DNA of 64,000 nucleotides. Origin: Confluentibacter citreus. Lineage in GTDB: Bacteria > Bacteroidota > Bacteroidia > Flavobacteriales > Flavobacteriaceae. Under the pieces are notes generated by a model. It ran no database searches, was not told the DNA's origin, and saw only the letters and a list, made by a program, of their open reading frames with translations. Position numbers and translations under genes: made by a program. The stretch covers positions 806,001 through 870,000 of the forward strand of contig NZ_NIXN01000001.1 of the NCBI RefSeq assembly GCF_002807055.1, read 5' to 3'. How positions within the stretch are numbered: the first letter of the stretch is position 1; every line of letters begins with the position of its first letter. This document shows positions 27,201-35,664 of this stretch, piece after piece.

Positions 27201-28562
27201 AATTGCAGAGTTCATCATTTTAGCGGCACTTTTATGGGTAATGGCATCAATGGTTGATTGCTGATCAGAATACGATAGGGCTTTGATTTTTCCGCTTTGC
27301 GATGTAATTTGAAAAGCAATATATTCTACTATAATAACAGCGCCATCAATGATGATTCCGAAGTCGATCGCTCCTAGACTCATTAAATTGGCATCAATGC
27401 CGAAGACGTTCATTAAGGTAATGGCAAATAATAATGATAAGGGAATTACCGATGCCACAACCAATCCAGACCTTAAATTTCCTAAGAGTAAAACCACAAC
27501 AAAAATGACGATGAGCGAACCGAGGATTAAGTTTTCAGCAACAGTAAATGTTGTTTTTCCAATAAGTTCGCTTCGTTCCAAAAAACCATTAATATACACG
27601 CCTTCAGGAAGGGACTTTTGAATGGAAGCGACACGCTCTTTAACGGCATCAATAACTTTTTTTGAATTACCGTCTTTTAACATCATAACTTGACCTAGCA
27701 CTTTTTCGCCTTCACCGTTGCCTGTTATGGCACCAAAACGAGTAGCGCTACCAAAACCTACGTTAGCAATATCTTTTATATAAATCGGGAAGCCATCATC
27801 ATTTTTTATAACACTGTTTTCAATGTCTTCTAAAGAGGTTACTAACCCTTCACCACGAATAAAAAAAGCTTCATTGGTTTTTTCAATATAACCACCACCT
27901 GCAATGCTATTATTTTTTTCTAAAGCATTAAAAACAGCCATGTAATCAATATTCATAGCCTTAAGCTTTTGAGGATTTAAGGCAATTTCATATTGTTTTA
28001 AATGTCCGCCCCAAGTGTTCACTTCAACAACCCCAGGAATACCAGAAAGTTGTCGTTTCACAATCCAATCTTGAATAGTTCTTAATTCTGTGGTGCCGTA
28101 GTGATTCTTAAATTCGGGTTTAACATCTAAAATATATTGAAAAATTTCACCTAAGCCCGTAGTAATCGGCCCCATTTCCGGTGACCCAAAACCTTCAGGG
28201 ATTTTTTCGCTGGCAGATTTTATTTTTTCGGCAATCAGTTGTCGAGGCAGATAAGTACCCATATCATCTTCGAAAACAATAGTTACTACAGATAGACCAA
28301 ATTTAGAAACCGAGCGAATTTCTTCAACACCTGGTAAATTTGCCATTTCAAGTTCAATGGGATACGTAATAAATTGCTCGATGTCTTGAGTAGATAAATT
28401 TCTAGATGTAGTGATTACCTGTACTTGGTTATTGGTAATATCGGGCACAGCACCAATGGGGATTTTGGTTAAGGACAAAATACCAGAACCAATAACAAGG
28501 GCAATAAATAGTAGGACAATAAGCTTATTCTTTAAGCTGAATTTTATAATGCTTTCTAACAT
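24249..28562 (-). CDS. CzcA-type heavy-metal RND pump fused to a TolC-like outer membrane factor
   Basis: A 1437-residue fusion. Residues about 1-1040 form a complete RND metal exporter with TM4 motif DFGIIIDGAVIIVEY. The Asp-Gly-x-Asp pattern with later Glu marks the zinc/cobalt/cadmium/nickel (HME) groups rather than CusA, though VEY replaces the usual VEN. Residues 1043-1437 begin with their own signal-peptide-like segment (MNKKVIISIVIMLFAINIDA) and continue as a short outer membrane efflux protein with two coiled-coil halves. The segment after residue 1043 must cross the inner membrane for this to work. Fusions of this kind are known in Bacteroidota. An internal ATG at 25436 could yield the second part alone. 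Confidence 0.9.
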   Translation of the reverse strand: MLESIIKFSLKNKLIVLLFIALVIGSGILSLTKIPIGAVPDITNNQVQVITTSRNLSTQDIEQFITYPIELEMANLPGVEEIRSVSKFGLSVVTIVFEDDMGTYLPRQLIAEKIKSASEKIPEGFGSPEMGPITTGLGEIFQYILDVKPEFKNHYGTTELRTIQDWIVKRQLSGIPGVVEVNTWGGHLKQYEIALNPQKLKAMNIDYMAVFNALEKNNSIAGGGYIEKTNEAFFIRGEGLVTSLEDIENSVIKNDDGFPIYIKDIANVGFGSATRFGAITGNGEGEKVLGQVMMLKDGNSKKVIDAVKERVASIQKSLPEGVYINGFLERSELIGKTTFTVAENLILGSLIVIFVVVLLLGNLRSGLVVASVIPLSLLFAITLMNVFGIDANLMSLGAIDFGIIIDGAVIIVEYIAFQITSQSGKIKALSYSDQQSTIDAITHKSAAKMMNSAIFGQLIILIVFIPILSLSGVEGKMFKPMALTFSFALIGAMIFCLTYVPVISSMFLKPNKQSDKNISVRIMRFLTKLYKPSIHWALENKKIIVSLAGLLLAVSIWIFSTMGGEFVPTLDEGDFVIQPVLKTGTSLSKTIEITTKIEQILLDNFPEVDQVVSRIGAAEVPTDPMSMEESDVIIKLKPKDEWVSAESKDELADKFKEALAIIPGMEVEFTQPIEMRFNELITGVRADVAIKIFGEDLSVLANKANEIKMLIQNVEGASDIIIEKVEGLPQMTVTFNRSKIARYGLNISDINELISMGFAGKTVGTVFEGEKRFDMVIRLDEAHRTNIENLENLYVDTPSGLKIPLSELADIKYNTGPAKISRDDTKRRIVVGINVRNRDLQSVVDDVRDIIESNVKLPTGYSVSYGGQFENLQSAKARLMIAVPIALVLIFILLYFAFGSLKEAAMVYSAIPLSAVGGILLLWIRDMPFSISAGVGFIALFGIAVLNGIVLIEHFKELKEEGVTNIEERIKRGTSERLRPVLLTAAAAALGFLPMAISTNAGAEVQRPLATVVIGGLVSATILTLIVLPVLYAWFEEKAIIKMNKKVIISIVIMLFAINIDAQNKPLTIDETLTLAIENNADLKAYSLKADETKALIGSAFDFEKTAVYYNYDENNIAINGLPLRVFGVSQDFKFPTVYFADKKVNKVKSNLQESSLNIRLQTLKRDIYLAYYNLSYNKHKAQTYKYLDSLYQNFASAAERRFELGETNYLEMIHAKSKRKLLETAYKKSLQDVVLAKEELKKLVQVDSLTIVDAPLKKLELETISVDSNMGLLYYEEAKHYYKALNQQEKQSLLPDLSVEYFQGSNSNLNNVQGYQFGLKIPLLFSGNASKIKASKIAQEVAESEKQDYKVKLDAEYQMLLAKLQQYNEAILYYETQGKTLSEEIIKTAERTLKEGEIDFFQYIQSMETATEIELTYLETINAYNQTIIAINYLIL

Positions 28563-28589
28563 AATTCATTTAACAGAAATTAATAAAAG

Positions 28590-28616
28590 CTATTCAATAT
28601 GTACTATTTTGAATAG
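28590..28616. promoter_or_regulatory. Inverted repeat upstream of the metal efflux operon
   Basis: Perfect 8-bp arms CTATTCAA/TTGAATAG separated by 11 bp, 27-53 bp before the pump ATG. Symmetry, spacing and position suit a dimeric repressor or activator; no regulator gene is adjacent. It could also be a hairpin within a longer mRNA starting at the His-rich gene. Confidence 0.45.
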
Positions 28617-28638
28617 TTTAAAAAAATATAAAAAGGAA

Positions 28639-29031
28639 TTAGGCTAGTTTGGGCGGTTGAAAAATAGAGGGTTTTTCAAAAGAAGAAAAAGATTCTTTGT
28701 ATAAAAAAATTACAGGTTTTTCTGTGAATTCCTGAAAGTTTACAATATAGGTTATTTGTGGTGTAAGTATGAAAGAGGAGCTTAAATGGCAAAGGATATG
28801 GTGGTGGTCTTTAAAGGGTAAATCCTCGTGTTCACTATGTTTATCTTCATGTGACACCATGTCATTGCCATAATGTTCAGATAAAAATTCAAAAAACGTA
28901 TCACCATACATCTCTTTATGGAATTTAGCATGTTCCAAAAGGGCATTGAACTTTGAAATATCTTCAATGTTAATGTTGAAACTTTGTACAAGGATCAAAA
29001 AAGAATAAAGGATGACAACTAGCTTACCCAT
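28639..29031 (-). CDS. His/Asp-rich small protein preceding the metal pump
   Basis: A 130-residue protein with an N-terminal hydrophobic segment (MGKLVVILYSFLILVQSF) that could export or anchor it. The middle is packed with His, Asp and Glu (MVSHEDKHSEHEDLPFKDHH), a likely metal-binding stretch, with another hydrophobic stretch about 85-100. It lies 76 bp upstream of the pump gene on the same strand. I know no named family. A periplasmic metal buffer or sensor for the efflux system is inferred from composition and place. Confidence 0.7.
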   Translation of the reverse strand: MGKLVVILYSFLILVQSFNINIEDISKFNALLEHAKFHKEMYGDTFFEFLSEHYGNDMVSHEDKHSEHEDLPFKDHHHILCHLSSSFILTPQITYIVNFQEFTEKPVIFLYKESFSSFEKPSIFQPPKLA

Positions 29032-29080
29032 ACTAGAAGTAATATTACAAAAAAATGCTTGATTATTTCTTATAAAGCTT

Positions 29081-32000
29081 TTAAAAATAAGCCTTTAATT
29101 GTATGCTCCCTGTGTGGATGGTTTTACTGGTTTCGGTTTTTCTGCCATAATAACTCAAATTGACATCTAAAAAATCAGTTAGTTTTTTTTGTGCTAACAA
29201 AGTCCACGTAAAATTTTTGCCAGGTTGGAGTCCTTCAAGCATTTGGTAAGCAACTGGTGTATTGGGGTTTCCCTCAAACGTATTTGAAAAATAATTTAAT
29301 TCGCCATTTATAGCGCCTTTTTCGTTGTTGGCAAAGGTAAATGAGGTGCCATATTTTTGTTGTTTTAAGGACTCAAAATCGCCAATAGTATTGTCTTTGG
29401 AAGCATATTGGTAAAACAAATCGAAACGTGTATTATCACCCAGTAAATAGGAAATTTTAGGATTAAAACGGTTTTGGTTAAAATTATAATTTTTACTGGC
29501 GAAGTTTTCACTTATGCTTTCATTAGTTTCAAAAGCGGTTAAAAAATTCAGCAACCAACTTTCCTCTATTTTATGAATGATATTCAATTGATGACTTTTC
29601 AAACTGTTTTCAATAAACCCAATGGATAATGTGTTTGTTGATTTATTGGACAGATAGGTGTAAGACGTTGTATAATGCTGTTTGCCACGATTAAAGAACA
29701 ACATATTTCTAAAATTTAATTGCAAGCCCAACTGATTATTAACATCGTTTTCAAAAGGATTTAAATTAAAATTATTGCCATCACGCCTTATTTTTCTATC
29801 GATTAAATAACTGGTTTGATTGTAAAAATGTGACCAAAATTTTTCGGTTTTATCTTCTGAAACGGCCCATTGCGACGGATTGAACGTTACCGTTTGGCTA
29901 AACCGATTTTGGTGGGTTTTTACAAAAACCCGGTTTGGCAATAGCACCCGAATGTATTTTCCTTGGTCTTGAAATTGCGTAATTTCAAATTCCTCTAACT
30001 CTTGTATGCCATTATTGTTATAGTCAATCCACGTGTAAGTGCCTTGCCCTGGTTCTACTTCTACGTATGTGAAATCTTGTTGAGGAAAGGCACCCGAATT
30101 GGTTTCAAACAAGGTATTCCATAGCAAAAGTTGTTTAAAAAGATTTTGATTGTACTGAATTCTGGAATTGATGGAACGTTCGTCTTCAATGGTTTCATCT
30201 TCGTTTTTAAGCGTTCTGTAATTGGCGTAAAGCGCCAGATTGGTGTTATTGTTTTGTATGAGTTTCGACTTTAAGTAAAATGTATTCGAGCTATTTACTT
30301 TTTGTAACTGATTGTTTCTAATACTGTCGTTCACCCTGAATTTATAACCTATTTCAGCAAAAACCTTTAAACTATCGCCAACACCCGTAAAGATTTCGTA
30401 GGATTTGAACTTTTGACTTAATGGCGTTAATTGTAATGTTGATATATTGGTTTGTTCATTATCCTCAATGGCGAGTTTGGTGCCAACCCAATTGTTTTTC
30501 ATGTTGTAAGTTATCCTGTTGAATGACCTTAAAAACGTTGAGGTGTTTATACTTGATTCAGCATTTAGAAAACTAGAATATGATGTGATTTGGAATTTAT
30601 TCAAAAATAAATTGGCATTAAAAACATGTCGGTTTCCATTAAAGTTTTCAGAGAATTCCAAATGCTCAAAATGGTAATTGGCGTTCCCTTTTTCCTGATG
30701 AAATAAATTTAATCCCGTTATAATTAATTGTTGGTTTCCCAGAGGCGTATCAATATTCCAATCACGGGAAAATTCGGCATTGTATAAGCGTTGAATGGTT
30801 TTAAAATTCTTCTGGATATAATCAGCATCCGCAAAAGCATCTAAAGTCCACAGACTATCTTTTTTAAAAATGGTTTGGGTTATTTTTAGTTTTCCTGCAA
30901 AGCCATCATTATTGGCATCATCTTCAGTTGAAAATAAATTCAAATCGTTTTTACTTCCAGCAGCTTCAAAACGAATGTTGGTTTTTTCGGTCGGATTGTA
31001 TTGCCCGTTTAAAACAGCAATTTGAAGTTTTGTTGGCGCCACCAATTGAACAATAGGGTTGAAGTTTCCTTGCGGAATGCCAGCAACTGGGGCTACATAC
31101 TCATAAATATTGTTGATGGCATTAATGCTGCTTAGCACATAATTCCCTTGATTTGGTCCGACTTGAGAGAATGTTACCCGATACAATTCATCCTCTGGAT
31201 TATTGGAAAACACATAGGCTTCAACACCGCTAATAAACTCCTTTTTGTATAGAATTCGGTTTTCGTTATAAGGCTCCAAAACACCAGAAGGGGCTACCAT
31301 GAGCGATTTATCATCTCCAGCATTTGCAAGTATTTGAACTTGCTCTTCCGATAGGTTTTGCTGAAGCGGTTGGTTTTTAGAATCACTTTCTGAATACACC
31401 GAAACGCCAAAACTCAGTTTTTCACTTTCATGACGTCCTCCACCATACGCCACCAAACGTGAATAATTGCGTTCGCTAAATTGGTAATCCACCGTAATAC
31501 GCATTTCAGAAGTGATAGGAAATGTGGAATTGAAAATAATTTCCCCGGCATTATAATCGATGATATAATCTTTATTTTCACCACGTTGCACTACCACGCC
31601 ATTGACGTAAACCGTTTCACTTCCAGAGACGATAAGCACAAACAATTCTCCATTTTGCCCTTGTAATTTATAAGGCCCTTGATTGCCTTCCTGTGCCGTA
31701 AATTGGCTTCTTGTAAACTGCCCTCGCACTAATGCGCCAGCAGCAAATACATTGGTTTGCGAATCTTCATTGCCAAATTTAGTATTTACAAACAAGCCTT
31801 GCACACGCTTAGAAAAATTGGCAAAATAAGAGTTGGCATTTTGTAAATCGATATCACCAGCGCGAATGCTCCATGTATCGCTAAACAATTCAATAAACAC
31901 TTGATCGAATTCATCCAAACGTTGCGAATAACCGCTTTGCTGCAATGGTATATTGGCATCTTGAATAGATGCTCTTAACGACACTTTATCATTTAGTTTT

Positions 32001-32491
32001 CCGCTTATTTGTAAGTCGAGTTCGCTTCTTAAAACCGAGTTTTGATTATTACCAACAGTCACGCCACGTAAAATACTTCCTGAAGTCGTTAGCCCATCAA
32101 AAGGAATAAAGTTTTTAGCCTCATTAGGTTGCGACAGTTTATAGAGTTTTTGTTGGTTACTGGTATTTTCAACAATAATATTTTCATCAAGTTGTTTGTA
32201 GGTTTTGGTCAAAAAATCCGGGAATCTTAAATAATCGATGGTGATAGAATCGGTTTCCAAAGGTTTTTTCAGAATTAAAATAGCTTTAGGAAAATTAATG
32301 GTATAAAATGTAGAATCTACCAATACATTATTTTTATCTTTTATTGAAAACAAATTAGGATTGATGCTCACACTATCAATAACAACAGTATCATTTACAG
32401 CAACTTTTTTAGTTCTATAGTTAGAAAGTTGATTTTGCGAAAAGCCACAAAAACCAATTAAAAAAATAAGAATTGCTGCAATTTGCTTCAT
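29081..32491 (-). CDS. Very large outer membrane beta-barrel protein of unknown function
   Basis: A 1136-residue exported protein (signal MKQIAAILIFLIGFCGFSQ). Residues about 20-120 are a soluble beta domain, and about 130-1136 are repeating amphipathic strands (LRASIQDANIPLQQSGYS, FVNTKFGNEDSQTNVFAAG) ending in LKAYF with the terminal Phe of outer-membrane proteins. A Ca-binding-like loop IDYNNNGIQELEEFEI lies near residue 830. Length and strand content suggest a barrel of more than 30 strands or a barrel plus an external beta structure. Conserved relatives exist in Bacteroidota to my knowledge, without a known role. It is followed after 49 bp by the His-rich gene. Confidence 0.8.
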   Translation of the reverse strand: MKQIAAILIFLIGFCGFSQNQLSNYRTKKVAVNDTVVIDSVSINPNLFSIKDKNNVLVDSTFYTINFPKAILILKKPLETDSITIDYLRFPDFLTKTYKQLDENIIVENTSNQQKLYKLSQPNEAKNFIPFDGLTTSGSILRGVTVGNNQNSVLRSELDLQISGKLNDKVSLRASIQDANIPLQQSGYSQRLDEFDQVFIELFSDTWSIRAGDIDLQNANSYFANFSKRVQGLFVNTKFGNEDSQTNVFAAGALVRGQFTRSQFTAQEGNQGPYKLQGQNGELFVLIVSGSETVYVNGVVVQRGENKDYIIDYNAGEIIFNSTFPITSEMRITVDYQFSERNYSRLVAYGGGRHESEKLSFGVSVYSESDSKNQPLQQNLSEEQVQILANAGDDKSLMVAPSGVLEPYNENRILYKKEFISGVEAYVFSNNPEDELYRVTFSQVGPNQGNYVLSSINAINNIYEYVAPVAGIPQGNFNPIVQLVAPTKLQIAVLNGQYNPTEKTNIRFEAAGSKNDLNLFSTEDDANNDGFAGKLKITQTIFKKDSLWTLDAFADADYIQKNFKTIQRLYNAEFSRDWNIDTPLGNQQLIITGLNLFHQEKGNANYHFEHLEFSENFNGNRHVFNANLFLNKFQITSYSSFLNAESSINTSTFLRSFNRITYNMKNNWVGTKLAIEDNEQTNISTLQLTPLSQKFKSYEIFTGVGDSLKVFAEIGYKFRVNDSIRNNQLQKVNSSNTFYLKSKLIQNNNTNLALYANYRTLKNEDETIEDERSINSRIQYNQNLFKQLLLWNTLFETNSGAFPQQDFTYVEVEPGQGTYTWIDYNNNGIQELEEFEITQFQDQGKYIRVLLPNRVFVKTHQNRFSQTVTFNPSQWAVSEDKTEKFWSHFYNQTSYLIDRKIRRDGNNFNLNPFENDVNNQLGLQLNFRNMLFFNRGKQHYTTSYTYLSNKSTNTLSIGFIENSLKSHQLNIIHKIEESWLLNFLTAFETNESISENFASKNYNFNQNRFNPKISYLLGDNTRFDLFYQYASKDNTIGDFESLKQQKYGTSFTFANNEKGAINGELNYFSNTFEGNPNTPVAYQMLEGLQPGKNFTWTLLAQKKLTDFLDVNLSYYGRKTETSKTIHTGSIQLKAYF

Positions 32492-32611
32492 TGATACTTA
32501 AACTGCCATTAGTTTAAAATATTTTGTTGATAGATTTTGATAAATCCAAAACAAAATAATAGCGTAAAAGTAACGCATTATTTATTTTAGCTGAAAATCT
32601 TATTTTAACAA

Positions 32612-33376
32612 ATGAAAATTATATCCTATAACGTGAATGGTATTCGGTCTGCCATTAATAAAGGTTTTATGGGTTGGTTACAAAGTGCCAATCCAGATGT
32701 TATTTGTTTACAAGAAATAAAAGCGTTGAAAGAACAATTGGTTTTAGACATTTTTGAAGAAGCAGGATACCCATATCATTATTGGTTTAGTGCACAAAAA
32801 AAGGGTTATAGTGGGGTTGCTATTTTAAGTAAAATAAAACCCAATCATGTTGAATATGGCACAGGAATTGCTTCGATGGATTTCGAAGGTAGAAATTTAA
32901 GGGTCGATTTTGATGGGTTTTCGGTTATGAGTTTATACTTGCCTTCTGGAACCAACGATGCCCGTTTAGGACATAAATTAGAATACATGGATATGTTTCA
33001 TGATTATATAAATACGCTTAAACAAGTCATTCCCAATCTTATTATTTGTGGAGATTATAATATTTGCCATGAAGAAATTGATATCCATAATCCAAAAGGT
33101 TTGAGTAATGTATCTGGTTTTTTGCCTGTAGAACGTATGTGGATTGGTAATTTTATTAATAACGGATTCATTGATTCTTTTCGGCATCTCAATAAAGAAC
33201 CACATAATTACACTTGGTGGAGTTACCGAGCTAATTCTAGAGCTAATAACAAAGGCTGGAGAATAGATTACGCCATGATTACAAAGCCATTACAAGAAAA
33301 ATTAAAAAGAGCCGTTATATTGTCGGACGCCGTTCACAGCGACCATTGTCCCATTTTAATTGAAATAGAAGAATAG
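32612..33376 (+). CDS. xth: Exodeoxyribonuclease III / AP endonuclease
   Basis: A 254-residue Mg-dependent nuclease for base-excision repair, cutting at abasic sites and removing 3' blocks. The EEP-fold motifs are in order: YNVNGIRSA, DVICLQEIKA (metal Glu), GDYNICHEEID, NNGFIDSFRHL, WRIDYAMITK and the catalytic SDHCPI at the end. Length matches ExoIII-type enzymes. The ATG at 32612 opens the conserved MKIISYNVNGIRSA. A near-consensus -7 (TATTTTAG) lies about 30 bp upstream. Confidence 0.95.
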   Translation: MKIISYNVNGIRSAINKGFMGWLQSANPDVICLQEIKALKEQLVLDIFEEAGYPYHYWFSAQKKGYSGVAILSKIKPNHVEYGTGIASMDFEGRNLRVDFDGFSVMSLYLPSGTNDARLGHKLEYMDMFHDYINTLKQVIPNLIICGDYNICHEEIDIHNPKGLSNVSGFLPVERMWIGNFINNGFIDSFRHLNKEPHNYTWWSYRANSRANNKGWRIDYAMITKPLQEKLKRAVILSDAVHSDHCPILIEIEE

Positions 33377-33411
33377 TAAACAGTTTGCAGTTGCAGTTAA
33401 CAGATGTTGAA

Positions 33412-33435
33412 ACTGAATACTGAGACTGACGACTT
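33412..33435. repeat. Degenerate ACTGAnn tandem repeat
   Basis: ACTGAAT, ACTGAG, ACTGACG and ACTT follow one another with a 6-7 bp period between xth and the OmpA-type gene. A TGCAGT doublet lies just before. This is weaker than the other tandem repeats of the window. Confidence 0.4.
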
Positions 33436-33457
33436 TATAATTAAAACCAAATTAAAC

Positions 33458-34417
33458 ATGAAAAAACAGATTTTACTTTTATTATTTGCAACTTTAATTT
33501 TAACAAATTGTGTATCGCCAAAAGTATATAAAGATTTGGAAGCCAAGTACGCCGATTTAAAATCTGAAAACAGAAAACTTTCAGACGATAATGAAACACT
33601 TTTAAGCGCAAAAACAGCCGCTGAAAATGAATTGAAAAAATTACAATCCGCTTACGATGCTGCTCTAGCCGAACGTGACAGATTGCAAAGTGATTACAAC
33701 GCGACTAAATCAAATTATGATGCTTTAAAAGCATCGTATGATGCCTTAGAAACAAATAGCTCGGCAGCTATTGCTTCAAACACAAAAAAGAACAGGGAGT
33801 TACTTGCGGAACTTGAGGCTAAAGAACAAGCGCTTGCTGCTGAAAATGCCCGGTTGGAAGCCCTTAAAAGAGAATTGGCAGACCGTTCCAATCGAGTAGC
33901 TGAATTAGAAAAAGTCATTTCAGATAAGGATGCAGCCATGACGGCTTTAAAAAATGCGATTTCCAGAGCCTTAACCGATTTTGAAGGCAAAGGATTAACC
34001 GTTGAGCAAAGAGATGGTAAGGTGTATGTGTCTATGGAAAATAAACTACTTTTCGATTCTGGTAGTTGGGCAGTTGGTACGGAAGGTAGAAGAGCTGTGC
34101 AACAATTAGGCGGTGTATTAGGCGAGAATCCAGACATAGCTGTTTTAATCGAAGGCCATACCGATAATGTGCCTTATCAAGGTAGTGGACAATTAACAAG
34201 CAACTGGGATTTATCGACCAAACGTGCAACGTCTATCGTTAATATTTTAAGGGAAAATGCTTCTATAAATCCCGAAAACTTAACTGCTGCGGGTCGTGGG
34301 GAGTATGCGCCAATTGCAACTAATAGCACGCCAGAAGGTAAAGCAAAAAACAGACGTATAGAAGTTATTTTAACACCTAAATTGGATGAGCTTTCTAAGT
34401 TATTAAGCGAGAATTAA
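33458..34417 (+). CDS. OmpA-family peptidoglycan-binding lipoprotein
   Basis: A 319-residue outer-membrane lipoprotein. The signal peptide with lipobox LTNC (Cys16) sets the start at 33458 rather than the earlier ATG at 33404. Residues about 25-170 form a long coiled coil (KDLEAKYADLKSENRKLSDD onwards, Ala/Glu/Lys-rich). Residues about 195-315 are an OmpA C-domain with LLFDSGSW, IEGHTDNVPYQ, LSTKRATSIVN and KNRRIEVIL, which binds diaminopimelate in peptidoglycan. It resembles YiaD/Pal-type tethers. A terminator follows. Confidence 0.92.
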   Translation: MKKQILLLLFATLILTNCVSPKVYKDLEAKYADLKSENRKLSDDNETLLSAKTAAENELKKLQSAYDAALAERDRLQSDYNATKSNYDALKASYDALETNSSAAIASNTKKNRELLAELEAKEQALAAENARLEALKRELADRSNRVAELEKVISDKDAAMTALKNAISRALTDFEGKGLTVEQRDGKVYVSMENKLLFDSGSWAVGTEGRRAVQQLGGVLGENPDIAVLIEGHTDNVPYQGSGQLTSNWDLSTKRATSIVNILRENASINPENLTAAGRGEYAPIATNSTPEGKAKNRRIEVILTPKLDELSKLLSEN

Positions 34418-34438
34418 ATTTACTCCTATTATAATTTT

Positions 34439-34477
34439 AAAACCTTTCAGAACTAAAAGCACTGAAAGGTTTTTTTA
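34439..34477 (+). terminator. Intrinsic terminator of the OmpA-type gene
   Basis: A 12-bp stem (AAAACCTTTCAG/CTGAAAGGTTTT) with an 11-base loop and seven T. Confidence 0.9.
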
Positions 34478-34490
34478 TCTTTACCAATTG

Positions 34491-34541
34491 TCTAACCAGT
34501 CTAACCAGTCTAACCGTCCAAACTGTCTAACCATCTAAATG
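34491..34541. repeat. TCTAACCAG tandem repeat
   Basis: Six imperfect 8-9 bp units: TCTAACCAG twice, TCTAACCG, TCCAAACTG, TCTAACCA, TCTAAATG. It lies between the terminator of the OmpA-type gene and the reductase. A shorter relative (TTCTAACTGTCTAATATCT) lies near 51560 after ahcY. Confidence 0.75.
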
Positions 34542-34564
34542 CAAAGCATTCTAATAATCTGAAA

Positions 34565-35605
34565 ATGGAATATACAACACTACCTCATACCAATATAAGA
34601 ATCAGTAAAATTTGTTTAGGCACCATGACTTGGGGCAATCAAAATACAGAAACCGAAGGCCATGCCCAATTAGATTATGCTTTAGAGCAAGGTGTAAATT
34701 TCATTGATACTGCCGAAATGTATCCAGTACCAGCAACTCCCGAAACGCAAGGAAGAACCAGTAAAACAATAGGCACATGGTTAAAAAAAACAGGAAATCG
34801 AGATAAGGTTATTTTAGCAAGTAAAATTGTAGGTCGCTCAAGCGATTATACAGCACATATTAGAACCACGGGAATTAATTCAGTTTCTATAAAAGAAGCC
34901 ATCGATAACGAGTTAACACGTTTACAAACCGATTACATAGATTTATACCAAATACATTGGCCAGAACGCGACACTAATACGTTTGGGATTCGTGATTATA
35001 AACACAACCCCGACGATAGTTGGACAGATAATTTTAATGAGGTTCTACAAGCACTTGAAGCCCAAATTAAAATGGGTAAAATCAGGTATATTGGGATGTC
35101 TAACGAAAAAGCTTGGGGAACGATGCGCTTTTTAGAAGAAGCCAAAGCAAACAGTTTGCCACGAATGATTACGATACAAAATGCCTATTCGTTAATAAAC
35201 CGCATTTTTGAAGGCGATATGGCAGAAATATCAATGCGTGAAAATTTAGGCTTGTTAGCGTATTCACCAATGGCTTTTGGAGTGCTTTCTGGTAAGTACA
35301 TAAAAGGAACAGCGGCTGATAATGCCCGATTGAAATTATTCCCAAGGTTCGCTAGATACAGTAGCGAACAATGTACCGAAGCCACAAAAAAATATTTAAA
35401 AATTGCCGAGACCCATAACATGACCTTGGCACAAATGAGTTTAGCTTTTGTCAACCAACAACCGTTTGTAACCAGCAATATTATTGGGGCAACCAATTTA
35501 GAACAGCTTAAAGAAAATATAGAAAGTATTCATGTAACCTTAAGTGAAGATGTTTTAAAACAGATTAATGAGGTACATGTTATGATTCCTAATCCTGCGA
35601 CTTGA
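34565..35605 (+). CDS. tas: Aldo/keto reductase, Tas-like
   Basis: A 346-residue NADPH-dependent oxidoreductase with the (beta/alpha)8 fold of the AKR family, very similar in pattern to E. coli Tas (LDYALEQGVNFIDTAEMYPV, LQTDYIDLYQIHWPERDTN). The catalytic tetrad is visible: Asp and Tyr in DTAEMY, Lys in ILASKIVG and His in YQIHWP. The NADP-binding end (IIGATNLEQLKENIES) is also typical. The true substrate is not known for this group. It converges with rng and they share a bidirectional terminator. Confidence 0.9.
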   Translation: MEYTTLPHTNIRISKICLGTMTWGNQNTETEGHAQLDYALEQGVNFIDTAEMYPVPATPETQGRTSKTIGTWLKKTGNRDKVILASKIVGRSSDYTAHIRTTGINSVSIKEAIDNELTRLQTDYIDLYQIHWPERDTNTFGIRDYKHNPDDSWTDNFNEVLQALEAQIKMGKIRYIGMSNEKAWGTMRFLEEAKANSLPRMITIQNAYSLINRIFEGDMAEISMRENLGLLAYSPMAFGVLSGKYIKGTAADNARLKLFPRFARYSSEQCTEATKKYLKIAETHNMTLAQMSLAFVNQQPFVTSNIIGATNLEQLKENIESIHVTLSEDVLKQINEVHVMIPNPAT

Positions 35606-35628
35606 TAACGTAACGTTTTTAAAAACAA

Positions 35629-35660
35629 AAAACCCTTACTAAACAAATAGTAAGGGTTTT
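35629..35660. terminator. Bidirectional terminator between the reductase and rng
   Basis: A 13-bp perfect stem (AAAACCCTTACTA/TAGTAAGGGTTTT) with loop AACAAA and A/T runs on both sides. It ends 4 bp before the rng stop codon. Confidence 0.92.
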
Positions 35661-35664
35661 TAAG

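Noticed and set aside
34491-34541. Possible CRISPR array
   Set aside because: Units of 8-9 bp follow each other directly with no spacers, and no cas genes are present.
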